A stretch of DNA of 64,000 nucleotides. Source: Clostridium cavendishii DSM 21758. GTDB lineage: Bacteria; Bacillota; Clostridia; Clostridiales; Clostridiaceae. Positions 45,152 to 54,186 of the stretch are shown piece after piece (position 1 is the first letter of the stretch; every line of letters begins with the position of its first letter). The DNA is taken from contig NZ_FQZB01000008.1 in the NCBI RefSeq assembly GCF_900141845.1, forward strand, positions 1 to 64,000. The letters run 5' to 3'. Position numbers and translations under genes: made by a program. The notes beneath the pieces were generated by a model. The model saw only the letters and a list, made by a program, of their open reading frames with translations. It ran no database searches and had not been told where the DNA came from.

Positions 45152-45197
45152 AAAAGCTTATATTAAAAACATCTAATCTTTTAATATAAGCTTTTTT
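45152..45197. terminator. bidirectional terminator between set 1 and set 2
   Basis: AAAAGCTTATATTAAAA pairs with TTTTAATATAAGCTTTT, with an A-run before and a T-run after. Confidence 0.85.
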
Positions 45198-45206
45198 TAT
45201 CATTAT

Positions 45207-45950
45207 TTAAAATTCCCTTCCATTAAATATACTAGCTCCAATACAATACAATATTGCACTTAAAATTGGTACTACAAGCACTAGTAAATCTGTATAAGGA
45301 AATGTTATAGGTGAAAGTTTTAAAATATCATATTTTGCTACACCTACAAAACTCCCACAAACTATATAAGTACTAGGGTTTAATATCCCTATTGTAGTAT
45401 GGCTTAATATAAATCCTGAAAAGGAAATTAGTATTCCAACAGAGATACTTAAAATAAAATTTCTAAAACTCATAGAAAATATATGTTGAAGACAGATAAA
45501 AGGGATAGAACATACAAATGCTATAAGTGGTGCATATATTATATATAGTCTAAAGCTCTCTTTAGGAATTAATATCTTTGAAAAAATTAATAATAATCCA
45601 ATCAATATAAGAAAATTGATAAAAACTATTATTAAAGTAGTCAATATTTTACTAATATAAATATTCTTTAATTTAATAGGGGAGGAGCATAAATTAATTA
45701 TATTATTATGCTTATATTCTACCCTCCATTGAAGTGCAATTATTATTGTTATTGAAAGTGGAAGTATTAAGGCTGAATATAAAATTAATGTTTGATTATA
45801 AACAGCATCCCACAAATCCTTTGTTTCAACAATTCCTCTATATATATTTATAAGCCCTAAAAGTGTCATAAATAATGGTATTATAAAAGCTAAAACAAGT
45901 GACTTTAAAGTTTTTACCTTATTTATTTCACATTTGATAAGTTCTACCAC
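45207..45950 (-). CDS. ABC-2 type permease (LanG-like), set 2
   Basis: A 247-residue, six-helix membrane protein beginning V-E-L-I-K-C-E-I-N-K-V-K-T and with W-R-V-E-Y-K-H-N-N-I-I-N-L-C-S-S-P as the inner loop. It lies two bases after the other permease gene. Same architecture as set 1, but on the opposite strand and clearly diverged. Confidence 0.82.
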   Translation of the reverse strand: MVELIKCEINKVKTLKSLVLAFIIPLFMTLLGLINIYRGIVETKDLWDAVYNQTLILYSALILPLSITIIIALQWRVEYKHNNIINLCSSPIKLKNIYISKILTTLIIVFINFLILIGLLLIFSKILIPKESFRLYIIYAPLIAFVCSIPFICLQHIFSMSFRNFILSISVGILISFSGFILSHTTIGILNPSTYIVCGSFVGVAKYDILKLSPITFPYTDLLVLVVPILSAILYCIGASIFNGREF

Positions 45951-45952
45951 AC

Positions 45953-46711
45953 CTATTCCCCCTTAATATCTATTCTATTAAATATAATTAATCCCAATGA
46001 TGTAAATAATATAAATTCTATAGAAGAAAAAAGCATTGATTTTAATATTGTACTTCCTTGTACAGTAAGACTCATAGAATTTGATATTTGAAGGTATGGA
46101 ATAAAAACATTAATTGAGCTATATCTAATAACTATTATTGAAACACAGATAGCTACTATATTTATAGTAGTTAAAAACATCGCATCTCTAGTAAGGCTAA
46201 ACAAGAATACCTGTAAGGCTATAAGAGCTAACAATGCAAATAGCTGCATCCACATATATCTTATAACTAAGGGTACATCTATATTAGGTGATAACTTAAA
46301 TAAATAACCTAATATTATAAGAACTATCCCTTCTAATAAGATTGATATAACTCCAACTATTAATATAGTGATTAGTTTAGATAAATAATACTTACTCCTA
46401 CTCCCTAAACAAGAAAGTATATGTGTTAGCGAATTATTTTTTAAGTCTATATAGAAAATACAAATACTGTTTATAATAATCGAGAACATTAGTATAATTG
46501 GCCAAATCAAAGCTAAATGATTTTCTACTAAAAGGCTTTGAAATCCATCATTTATTATAGGATTATACTTAGAAAGTATTATATTTTTTCTAAGTATAAT
46601 ATCTGAAATAATCATAGAAGTTGATAGTATAATTGGCAATATAACTATATACTTTATATTGCTGTTTTTTATTTTTATAAATTCTAACTTTATATATTTT
46701 GAAAGACTCAT
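45953..46711 (-). CDS. ABC-2 type permease (LanE-like), set 2
   Basis: A 252-residue, six-helix permease starting L-S-K-Y-I-K-L-E-F-I-K-I-K-N-S, with D-L-K-N-N-S-L-T-H-I-L as inner loop. It lies two bases after the ATPase gene, which carries its ribosome binding site at its end. Confidence 0.82.
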   Translation of the reverse strand: MSLSKYIKLEFIKIKNSNIKYIVILPIILSTSMIISDIILRKNIILSKYNPIINDGFQSLLVENHLALIWPIILMFSIIINSICIFYIDLKNNSLTHILSCLGSRSKYYLSKLITILIVGVISILLEGIVLIILGYLFKLSPNIDVPLVIRYMWMQLFALLALIALQVFLFSLTRDAMFLTTINIVAICVSIIVIRYSSINVFIPYLQISNSMSLTVQGSTILKSMLFSSIEFILFTSLGLIIFNRIDIKGE

Positions 46712-46713
46712 AA

Positions 46714-47439
46714 TTAACTCCTTTCTACAAGAAGAAGAAATATATCTTCTAGATTATTCATATCAGGGTATTTATTCCTTAAATCTTTTAATGATCCTTC
46801 ATACAATAACCTTCCATTATTAATTATCCCAACATCATCTACCATAAGCTCCATTTCACTAAGTAGGTGAGAACTTATAAAAATAGTTTTATTATAATCT
46901 TTTGCTAATGTAATAATTAAATTTCTTATTTCTTTTATTCCCATGGGATCAAGTCCATTAGTTGGCTCATCTAAAATTAGAAAATCTGGATTTCCAATAA
47001 GAGCTTGAGCTATACCTAATCTTTGTTTCATACCTAAAGAAAATTTTGATGCCTTTTTATCCCTAGCACGCTCAAGATTTACTATCTTAAGTACTTCATC
47101 AATTCTTGAATAGTCTACTCCTTTCATAGTTGCCCAAATCTTTAAATTCTTATATGCAGATAAATGATCATAATAAGAAGGCGATTCAACTAATGCACCA
47201 ATTTTACTTAAAATCTTAGTTTGATTCTTTTTTATATCAGAGTTAAATACTTCTACATTACCAGTATAATTTTTTATCAGTCCTAAAATAATTCTAATTG
47301 TTGTAGACTTACCAGCTCCATTTGGCCCCAAAAATCCATATATTCTTCCCTTTTTAACATTTAAACTTACATTATCAAGAACCTTTTTTCCTTTATATGA
47401 CTTATTTAAATTATTAATAGATACCACATTATTTATCAT
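46714..47439 (-). CDS. bacitracin/lantibiotic-type ABC ATPase (LanF-like), set 2
   Basis: A 241-residue ATPase: Walker A G-P-N-G-A-G-K-S-T, signature F-S-L-G-M-K-Q-R-L-G-I-A, Walker B F-L-I-L-D-E-P-T-N-G-L-D-P. It lacks most of the C-terminal extension of set 1. GGGAGGA precedes the ATG. It is the first gene of the minus-strand operon and diverges from the response regulator of set 2, with which it shares a 164-base promoter region. Confidence 0.92.
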   Translation of the reverse strand: MINNVVSINNLNKSYKGKKVLDNVSLNVKKGRIYGFLGPNGAGKSTTIRIILGLIKNYTGNVEVFNSDIKKNQTKILSKIGALVESPSYYDHLSAYKNLKIWATMKGVDYSRIDEVLKIVNLERARDKKASKFSLGMKQRLGIAQALIGNPDFLILDEPTNGLDPMGIKEIRNLIITLAKDYNKTIFISSHLLSEMELMVDDVGIINNGRLLYEGSLKDLRNKYPDMNNLEDIFLLLVERS

Positions 47440-47603
47440 AATTTTCCTCCCTTTAAACTTTTTATTTGGTATCTTAATAATATCAAGTACACCTTAGCTC
47501 TAAATAACCCCAACCTTATCTAAACCTTAAATAAAAAAGATGTAACAATAACAAGATTATTAGGTAAAATATGTTATAATGTGTGAAAGAGGAGGGATAG
47601 GCT

Positions 47604-48302
47604 TTGACTAATAAAAAAATTATGATTGTAGATGATGAAGAAGCTATATTAACACTATTAACTGCTGTTCTAAACAAAGAAGGCTTCAATAATATAAAAG
47701 CCATAAATGACAGTATATCTTCTATAAAAGTATGCAAATCATATAAACCAGATATTATAATTTTAGACATAATGATGCCTACTATGAGTGGGTTTGAAGT
47801 TTTTAGTGAAATTCGTAAATTTACTGACGTTCCTATACTTTTCTTATCTGCAAAGTCTGATGAAGTAGATAAAATATTAGGTTTAGGCTTTGGAGCAGAT
47901 GATTATATCACTAAACCATTTTCTCCTAAAGAAGTAGCTTTTAGAATAAAAGCTCATTTAAGAATTGTTGAAAGGATTAAAGAATCCTTAAATAATGATG
48001 ATGAAAAACTCCATACAAAAGACTTTACTATTGACTTTAAAAATGGAGAAATCACTAAGGGAAACAATACATATGAACTAAGGGCTAAAGAGCTAAAATT
48101 AATAAAACTCCTTGTAACTAACAAGAATAACATATTGCCTAAGGATATGATTATAGAAAAGGTTTGGGGAGAAAGCTTTGATGGATATGATAATACCTTA
48201 ATGGTTCATATAAGAAAGCTTAGAGAAAAACTAGAAAATGACCCCTCAGCGCCTAATTATATAAAAACAGTTAAAGGCATAGGATATAAATTTAGCATTT
48301 AG
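47604..48302 (+). CDS. OmpR family response regulator, set 2
   Basis: A 232-residue regulator with I-V-D-D-E-E, Asp55 in I-I-L-D-I-M-M-P, I-T-K-P-F and the winged helix E-L-R-A-K-E-L-K-L, H-I-R-K-L-R-E-K-L-E-N-D-P. The start is TTG at 47604, 8 bases after GAGGAGGG; the first ATG is too far into the receiver. Paralogue of the set 1 regulator. Probably controls the divergent ABC operon. Confidence 0.9.
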   Translation: MTNKKIMIVDDEEAILTLLTAVLNKEGFNNIKAINDSISSIKVCKSYKPDIIILDIMMPTMSGFEVFSEIRKFTDVPILFLSAKSDEVDKILGLGFGADDYITKPFSPKEVAFRIKAHLRIVERIKESLNNDDEKLHTKDFTIDFKNGEITKGNNTYELRAKELKLIKLLVTNKNNILPKDMIIEKVWGESFDGYDNTLMVHIRKLREKLENDPSAPNYIKTVKGIGYKFSI

Positions 48303-48311
48303 GAGAATTAT

Positions 48312-49715
48312 ATGAATAAAGCACCTTATATTAAAATCTCATCTATATTTATTAAAAGCTTAATAATATTAATACTTATTTTATTCTTGCCTAATATGTT
48401 TATAATTGCAAACCTATTTAATAGTTCTAAATTATCATTTAGTACTGATTCATATGGAAAGTTTATTGATAAAACCATAAAAAAGGAAAATGGACAACTT
48501 ATTTTGAATGAAGAAGGGAAAGACTTACTTAAAAAAGATAATCTATGGATTCAATTTGTAGATAATTCTTTAAATGAGGTATATTCTTTTAACAAACCAT
48601 CTGATATTCCTACTTCGTATACTCCTATAAATTTCATACATTCATATAAAAATGATGTAGGTAAAAGCACAGTTTTTATGTTCGAAACTCAAGTAGAAAA
48701 TTCAAGATACTCATATTTTCTAGGCTTTCCAACAGATATTGTAAATAAACACAATATAACCTTTAACCCTACTGCAGTAAGAGCTTTGATTAGAAATCTT
48801 ATATTTATTTTAATAATTAACTTAATAATTATATTTGCATTTTCATACTTGTATTTTTCAAAGAAATTTGGTAAACCAATACAAAAAATTATTGATTATA
48901 TCTTTGCACTATCTAAAGGAGATTTTAATTTTCAAATAGATAAAAAAAACTTATATAAAGAAGTATTTAATTGTCTAGATAATTTAAGGGATACATTAAA
49001 AGAAAATAAAGAAAAGAAAGAGTTATTAGATAAATCAAGAGAAAAATGGATTTCATATGTAAGTCATGATATGAAAACCCCTTTATCATCTATAAAAGGT
49101 TTTGCTGAGTTATTAAAAGATGATAATTATAGCTTTTCACAAGATGAAATCAAAGAATATTCTAATATAATGTACGATAAAGCAAACTATATGGAAGACC
49201 TTATAAATGATTTAAACTTTAGTTATAAGCTAAAAAATAGTGCTGTTGAATTAAACCTTAAAGATACTAACATTGTAATTTTTCTAAAAAGTCTCATTGA
49301 TGAGTTGCTTTCGGATCCTAAATTTGAAGGACAATCTATTTCTTTTTCAAGTAATAGCGAAGAAATTATAACTTCTATAGATGTTCAATTAATGAAAAGG
49401 GCATTATCTAATTTGATAATAAATTTTCTAATTTATAATGATAAAGATGCTAAAATATCTATTAATGTACTAAAAAGCGAATACTTTATAAGAATAACTT
49501 TAGAAGATAATGGTCGAGGAATGACTAAAGAAGATTTAGATAATATATTTGAAGAGTATTTTAGAGGGACAAATACAACTAGTAACCCTAATGGTTCAGG
49601 ACTTGGAATGGCAATAGCAAATAAACTTATTAATTTGCATAAAGGAAAATGCTCTATTAAAAGTGAAGTATCTGTTGGTACAAGATTAGAAATACTTTTA
49701 AATTCAAATCCATAA
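48312..49715 (+). CDS. sensor histidine kinase, set 2
   Basis: A 467-residue membrane kinase with the same plan as set 1: two helices, a 120-residue outer sensor, H box V-S-H252-D-M-K-T-P-L, D-N-G-R-G-M and G-S-G-L-G-M-A-I. The sensor shares W-I-Q-F-V-D-N and I-P-T-S-Y-T with the set 1 sensor (W-I-Q-I-L-D-N, I-P-S-E-Y-L), so both arose by duplication of a whole module. Confidence 0.92.
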   Translation: MNKAPYIKISSIFIKSLIILILILFLPNMFIIANLFNSSKLSFSTDSYGKFIDKTIKKENGQLILNEEGKDLLKKDNLWIQFVDNSLNEVYSFNKPSDIPTSYTPINFIHSYKNDVGKSTVFMFETQVENSRYSYFLGFPTDIVNKHNITFNPTAVRALIRNLIFILIINLIIIFAFSYLYFSKKFGKPIQKIIDYIFALSKGDFNFQIDKKNLYKEVFNCLDNLRDTLKENKEKKELLDKSREKWISYVSHDMKTPLSSIKGFAELLKDDNYSFSQDEIKEYSNIMYDKANYMEDLINDLNFSYKLKNSAVELNLKDTNIVIFLKSLIDELLSDPKFEGQSISFSSNSEEIITSIDVQLMKRALSNLIINFLIYNDKDAKISINVLKSEYFIRITLEDNGRGMTKEDLDNIFEEYFRGTNTTSNPNGSGLGMAIANKLINLHKGKCSIKSEVSVGTRLEILLNSNP

Positions 49716-49720
49716 AATAT

Positions 49721-49870
49721 TTGTATCAGCTCTTCAAATAGAAGATGGTAATGTAGGTTTTATAGGCGGATTAAGAATACCAACAATATAAAGATTTAAC
49801 TTTGGATTAAAACAAGGTATAAACTATACAAATTGAAACTTATTAGACTAAAATACATAAAAATTATATA
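49721..49870 (+). pseudogene. BMP-family gene relic with large internal deletion
   Basis: About 115 bases match the middle of the BMP gene at 56149-57240 (around its 56627-56741), with a stop in place of a Gln codon (ACAATATAAAG versus GCAATACAAAG). The match then jumps to the 3' end and trailer (TTATTAGACTAAAATACATAA). Roughly 490 bases are missing in between. It follows the set 2 kinase gene by a few bases. Confidence 0.9.
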
Positions 49871-49886
49871 AAGCTAAATTAATAAT

Positions 49887-49938
49887 AAAAAGCTATATTC
49901 AAATTAACTACAGAAATTAATTTGAATATAGCTTTTTT
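49887..49938. terminator. terminator
   Basis: AAAAGCTATATTCAAATTAA pairs with TTAATTTGAATATAGCTTTT, followed by TT. Serves the kinase operon, and in reverse the 49954-50160 relic. Confidence 0.85.
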
Positions 49939-49953
49939 AATAAGAATATTATT

Positions 49954-50160
49954 TTAAAATTCCTGAAGTTTTAATTTCACTTTAGAATCAAAATTAAATA
50001 ATATATAAGCAATTATATTCAATGTGAAAAATAGAAGAATCCATAAGATGCTTAGTGTTTTTAAACTCTTAGCATAACAAATTGATTTCAAATAATATAT
50101 TGAAAACATTTTACTTATATAGTAATATTTAGTAAGAGTATAATTTAAAACATTTCCAAA
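49954..50160 (-). pseudogene. C-terminal relic of a membrane protein, possibly ABC permease
   Basis: An open minus-strand frame of 69 codons without a start site or ribosome binding site; the only ATG (50109) gives 51 residues. It reads as one membrane helix (L-S-I-L-W-I-L-L-F-F-T-L-N-I-I-A-Y-I-L-F) with a charged end, and a terminator follows directly, as at the end of a real gene. I take it as the remaining 3' end of a lost permease gene. Confidence 0.45.
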
Positions 50161-50316
50161 TTACTATTAAAATATTCTAATTAACTACATATTAAATTCT
50201 AAATTTTCTATTCTATAATAAATATTTCTTTAAATTCTTTACATAATCCACTTTACATAATATTATGTTTCATACATATAAACTTGTAATATTAATTAAG
50301 AACTTGAGGTGATTCA

Positions 50317-52083
50317 ATGTTTATACCCCCAAATGACAAGTATCTAATAAAACAATTAATAGGCTTACTTAAACCATATAAAAAGAAAGTTTTAGTCATA
50401 TTAGTCTGTATTATTATATCATCAATTGCAACTATGATAATGCCAATGCTTGGCAAAAAGATTATGGATGATGGCTTAATAGGAAAAAACTTTAAAACTG
50501 TTGTTTCCACTGTAACTCTCTGTTTTCTAATTATAATTTTTCAACAATTATTAGAGTTATTAGAAACAAAATATTTTGCATATATAAATTCAATGTTACC
50601 TTATACTCTTAATAACAAGGCTTTTAAACATTTGATGAATCTAAAATTACAATATTTTAACAATACTAACTTTTCGCAAACAATGAATAATATTTCAATT
50701 GATATAAGTAATGTTTCAAAAATAGCTGATAAAGGTATGTTTTATATAATAACAGAAATCTTTAAAATGATTGGAGGAACAATTGGACTTTTAATTATAG
50801 ATTGGAGATTAACCATAATAGTTTTTTTATTCCTTCCAATTCGTTATATATTAGTAAAATCTTTATCTAAAAAAAGAAGAACTTCTTTTGAAGAATACAT
50901 GAAATATAATGAAGATTATTCTGCTTGGTATGGTGATACTATACGTGGAATAAAAGAAATTAAACTTTGGAACTTAGAGAGAGTTCAAATAAGTATATTT
51001 ACAAAAAAACAAAGAAATATAATTAAAACAAATATTAAGTTGCTATTTGTAGATAAAATAAATGAAATTTCTGAATCCATAATCCTTCAAATCATTATAA
51101 ATGCACTATATATATTAGGTGCTCATCTAATAATCCAAAATAGCATAACAGTAGGAGAACTTTTTGCCTTTATTACTTATAGCGTTTATGTAACAACCCC
51201 TATCTCTTCTATATTAAATATAGGCTATGCTTTGTCTGGCATCCTTCCAGCGGCAAAAAGATTATTCAATTTTTTAGGTATGGAAACAGAATCTAATTTA
51301 ACAGACTGTAAAACAATTAATTTAGATGCCACTTCAATAAAAGGTGCTATAACATTTGAAAATGTTTGTTTTTCCTATTTAAAAAGAGAGAAAACCTTAA
51401 CAAATATAAACTTCACTCTAAATAAAGGTGAAAAACTTGCAATTATTGGTCACAACGGTTCCGGAAAAAGTACATTATTAAATCTTCTTTTAAGGTTTTA
51501 TGAACCCCAAAAAGGAAGAATACTACTAGATAATATGGATATTTCTAAAATTAAATTAAAGGATTTCAGAAAGTTAATTTCCGTTGTAAGTCAAGATTTA
51601 TATCTTTTTAATACTTCTATTAAAGATAATATAACCTTATTTTCTAAAAAAAATGAAAGCAAAATGTACAAAGCAGCAAATTCAAGTGGGGCATTAGATT
51701 TTATTTCTGAACTCCCATTAAAATTTGATACTGTAGTTGGACAAGATGGCTCAAACCTATCAGGTGGTGAAAAACAAAAGATTGCAGTTGCACGAGCCTT
51801 CGCAAGAGATTCAAAAATAATAGTTTTTGATGAAGCAACTTCAAATTTTGATAATGAATCAGAAGCCTTATTAAACAAGCTCTTATTAACCAACTTTAAG
51901 GATAAAACGGTAATTATAATAACACATAAAGTAAACATATTAAAAGAAATGGATAAAATTTTATTACTTCATAAAGGAAGAATTGTTGATATTGGCACCC
52001 ACGATGAATTATTAAACAGAAATACTTTATATAGAGATATGATTAGTATAAATGATATTACTAGAAATGAAGATATTATTTAA
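50317..52083 (+). CDS. ABC exporter (fused membrane and ATPase domains), RiPP export
   Basis: A 588-residue half-transporter. Residues 1-310 hold six membrane helices and 345-580 the ATPase: Walker A G-H-N-G-S-G-K-S-T, signature L-S-G-G-E-K-Q-K, Walker B I-I-V-F-D-E-A-T-S, and switch H in I-I-T-H-K. There is no N-terminal C39 peptidase domain, so the leader peptide must be cut by another protease. GAGGTGA lies before the ATG. It is the first gene of the RiPP cluster, 128 bases before the precursor genes, and probably exports the mature peptide. Confidence 0.92.
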   Translation: MFIPPNDKYLIKQLIGLLKPYKKKVLVILVCIIISSIATMIMPMLGKKIMDDGLIGKNFKTVVSTVTLCFLIIIFQQLLELLETKYFAYINSMLPYTLNNKAFKHLMNLKLQYFNNTNFSQTMNNISIDISNVSKIADKGMFYIITEIFKMIGGTIGLLIIDWRLTIIVFLFLPIRYILVKSLSKKRRTSFEEYMKYNEDYSAWYGDTIRGIKEIKLWNLERVQISIFTKKQRNIIKTNIKLLFVDKINEISESIILQIIINALYILGAHLIIQNSITVGELFAFITYSVYVTTPISSILNIGYALSGILPAAKRLFNFLGMETESNLTDCKTINLDATSIKGAITFENVCFSYLKREKTLTNINFTLNKGEKLAIIGHNGSGKSTLLNLLLRFYEPQKGRILLDNMDISKIKLKDFRKLISVVSQDLYLFNTSIKDNITLFSKKNESKMYKAANSSGALDFISELPLKFDTVVGQDGSNLSGGEKQKIAVARAFARDSKIIVFDEATSNFDNESEALLNKLLLTNFKDKTVIIITHKVNILKEMDKILLLHKGRIVDIGTHDELLNRNTLYRDMISINDITRNEDII

Positions 52084-52211
52084 TAATTAAGATTAAATTC
52101 CATGAATTGAATTCTCGAGATAAAAGCATGGATTTTAATAAATTAAAATAACAAAGAAAGAAATCGCGAGCTTTCTATGTTAAACAAAATAAAAAGATGG
52201 GGGAGATATTT

Positions 52212-52394
52212 ATGAAAAAATTAGGTAAAAAAATTAATCAAGTAGAAGAAACAGTTGAAGCTTATGCTTCTATTTCTTCACACAGTTGTGGATGTAGCTG
52301 CTCTATTTGTTACAATTCACCTTCTGCACAAGCTGGTATGAGCTCAGAGGGTAATGCTGTAGTTAGTGGTTGGTATTCTGTTATACCACTATAA
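52212..52394 (+). CDS. Cys-rich RiPP precursor peptide 1 (Clo7bot family)
   Basis: A 60-residue precursor. The leader M-K-K-L-G-K-K-I-N-Q-V-E-E-T-V-E-A-Y-A leads to the Cys cluster S-C-G-C-S-C-S-I-C (C26, C28, C30, C33), then Y-N-S-P-S-A-Q-A-G and a unique hydrophobic tail. This is the pattern of the Clo7bot/CLI_3235 family modified by the radical SAM enzyme CcpM. The ATG at 52212 follows GGGGGAG; an in-frame ATG before that site is ignored. Downstream genes supply modification enzymes. Confidence 0.9.
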   Translation: MKKLGKKINQVEETVEAYASISSHSCGCSCSICYNSPSAQAGMSSEGNAVVSGWYSVIPL

Positions 52395-52415
52395 TAAAAA
52401 ACGGAGGTATAATTT

Positions 52416-52583
52416 ATGAAAAAATTAAGTAAAAAATTTAATCAAATAGAAGAAACAGTTGAAGCTTATGCTTCTATTTCTACACATAGTTGTGGATGTA
52501 GCTGCTCTATTTGTTATAATTCACCTTCTGCACAAGCTGGTATGTACTCAGAAGGTAAAGCTGTAAATAGAGGAAATTTGTAA
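52416..52583 (+). CDS. Cys-rich RiPP precursor peptide 2 (Clo7bot family)
   Basis: A 55-residue precursor starting 21 bases after peptide 1, with AACGGAGG as binding site. Residues 1-43 are nearly identical to peptide 1, including all four Cys and Y-N-S-P-S-A-Q-A-G-M. The tail differs completely (N-R-G-N-L end instead of the aromatic W-Y-S-V-I-P-L). The two genes are a tandem duplication in which only the C-terminal tail has diversified. Confidence 0.9.
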   Translation: MKKLSKKFNQIEETVEAYASISTHSCGCSCSICYNSPSAQAGMYSEGKAVNRGNL

Positions 52584-52670
52584 TTCTTATTTATTATAAA
52601 AACCTTAAAAGTAACTAAATTAATATGAAACATTATTAATTCAGTTATGCTTGTACAAGCTTATAAAAAT

Positions 52671-52701
52671 CATTGCAGAGGGTTTTGAACTCTTTGCAAT
52701 G
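52671..52701 (+). other. hairpin between precursor genes and maturase gene
   Basis: CATTGCAGAG pairs with CTCTTTGCAATG (one or two bulges), with no strong T-run. It is well placed to reduce read-through or stabilise the short precursor mRNA, so the peptides are made in excess of the enzymes. Confidence 0.55.
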
Positions 52702-52722
52702 TAACTTAATTAGGAGGTTTAT

Positions 52723-54186
52723 ATGTTAAAAGAAAAACCACATATTCATTTATTTAAAACTCCAAGAGGAAACTATATATATGATGTAAATACTAATAAA
52801 ATTTTAAAAACAGATATAGATGTTTTTAATAACTTATCAAATGTATTAAATAATAATGAAAGCCCTACTAATGAAATAGTAAATAAAAAAATCAAAAGAT
52901 TTGAAGAAAATGGTTTTCTTTCATCAAGAAGATTTAAATATATAACCCATTGGGCTGATGAAACCCTTGAGTATTATTATAATAATAAATTAAGTCTAAT
53001 GGCACTTCAAGTTACTCAACAATGTAATCTTAGATGCGAGTATTGTGTATACTCAGGAGGATATTTAAATAGAGGTCATAATAATAAAAAGATGACTTTT
53101 GAAGTGGCAAAAAGATCAATAGATTTTCTAATTTCGCATTCAAGAGATTCTTCTAATATAGCTCTGGGGTTTTATGGCGGAGAACCACTACTCCAGTTTG
53201 ATTTAATAAAGAAATGTGTAGAATACTTAGAAGAAAATGCTGAAGGTAAAGAATTTATCTTTAATATAACTGTAAATGGAACACTATTAACTGATGAAAT
53301 CGTAGAATTCTTAATAGATCATAATTTTTATTTAATGATAAGTTTAGATGGTCCAAAAGAAGTTCATGATAAAAGCAGAAAATTTGCAGGTAACGGATGT
53401 GGAACCTTTAATACTGTTATGCAGAATATTGAAAGAATAAAAGAAAAATATCCGGAGTTTCACAAAAGGATTACCTTTAGTGTTGTAATGAATACCGAAA
53501 ATAGTTTTAAATGTATTGATGAATTTTTTACAACATATGAAACTATTAAAAATTCTACTAAAAATGTAAGTAGTCTTTCTACTGTTTATACAAATAACCA
53601 AAATCATACCACAAACGAAAACTTTATTTTGGAAAAAGGTTATGAAGACTTTAAGGTTTTTCTACATATTTTGAAAAGACTTGATAAAAAATATGTATCT
53701 GCAATTTCCTTAGAATATTTTAATCATATTAAGCAATATATGTTTGATTATAGAAAACCAACTACTAAGCTACCTGAATACGGACATCATAGTGGACCTT
53801 GTATTCCTGGCGTTAATAGATTATTTGTAGATGTAAATGGTAATTTGTTCCCTTGTGAAAAAGTAAGTGAAAATTCAAAAATGATGAAAATAGGTAATAT
53901 TAAAGATGGTTTTGAAATAGAAAAATGTAGAAAACTTTTAAATATTGGTACTCTTACAGAAAAAAGCTGTAAAAACTGTTGGGCAACTAATTTTTGCACT
54001 TTGTGTGCTGCTTATGCTGATGATTTAAATGGACTAAATTCAGATAAAAAACAGGCTGAATGTGTTAAAGTGAAACTAAATACAGAAGAACTATTCAAAG
54101 ACTTTATAATGTTAAATGAATTTGGATATGTTTTTGATAATAAGACATTTGCCACTACAAATAGTGTTAATATGGAGGAAGCTTAA
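52723..54186 (+). CDS. ccpM: radical SAM/SPASM peptide maturase (CcpM-like)
   Basis: A 487-residue radical SAM enzyme. An N-terminal peptide-binding part (1-90) precedes the CxxxCxxC cluster site C101-N-L-R-C105-E-Y-C108, G-F-Y-G-G-E-P-L and S-L-D-G-P. The C-terminal SPASM region has many Cys (C-I-P-G-V, F-P-C-E-K, C-K-N-C-W, F-C-T-L-C, A-E-C), fitting extra FeS clusters. It corresponds to the Cys-rich peptide radical SAM maturase family CcpM, known to occur beside Clo7bot precursors, and probably installs thioether or related links on the Cys. AGGAGG precedes the ATG. Confidence 0.92.
   Translation: MLKEKPHIHLFKTPRGNYIYDVNTNKILKTDIDVFNNLSNVLNNNESPTNEIVNKKIKRFEENGFLSSRRFKYITHWADETLEYYYNNKLSLMALQVTQQCNLRCEYCVYSGGYLNRGHNNKKMTFEVAKRSIDFLISHSRDSSNIALGFYGGEPLLQFDLIKKCVEYLEENAEGKEFIFNITVNGTLLTDEIVEFLIDHNFYLMISLDGPKEVHDKSRKFAGNGCGTFNTVMQNIERIKEKYPEFHKRITFSVVMNTENSFKCIDEFFTTYETIKNSTKNVSSLSTVYTNNQNHTTNENFILEKGYEDFKVFLHILKRLDKKYVSAISLEYFNHIKQYMFDYRKPTTKLPEYGHHSGPCIPGVNRLFVDVNGNLFPCEKVSENSKMMKIGNIKDGFEIEKCRKLLNIGTLTEKSCKNCWATNFCTLCAAYADDLNGLNSDKKQAECVKVKLNTEELFKDFIMLNEFGYVFDNKTFATTNSVNMEEA

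Noticed and set aside
40188..49715. Complete lantibiotic biosynthesis locus
   Set aside because: Immunity-type transporters and two-component systems are present, but no LanB, LanC or LanM gene; the precursors nearby belong to the radical SAM cluster.
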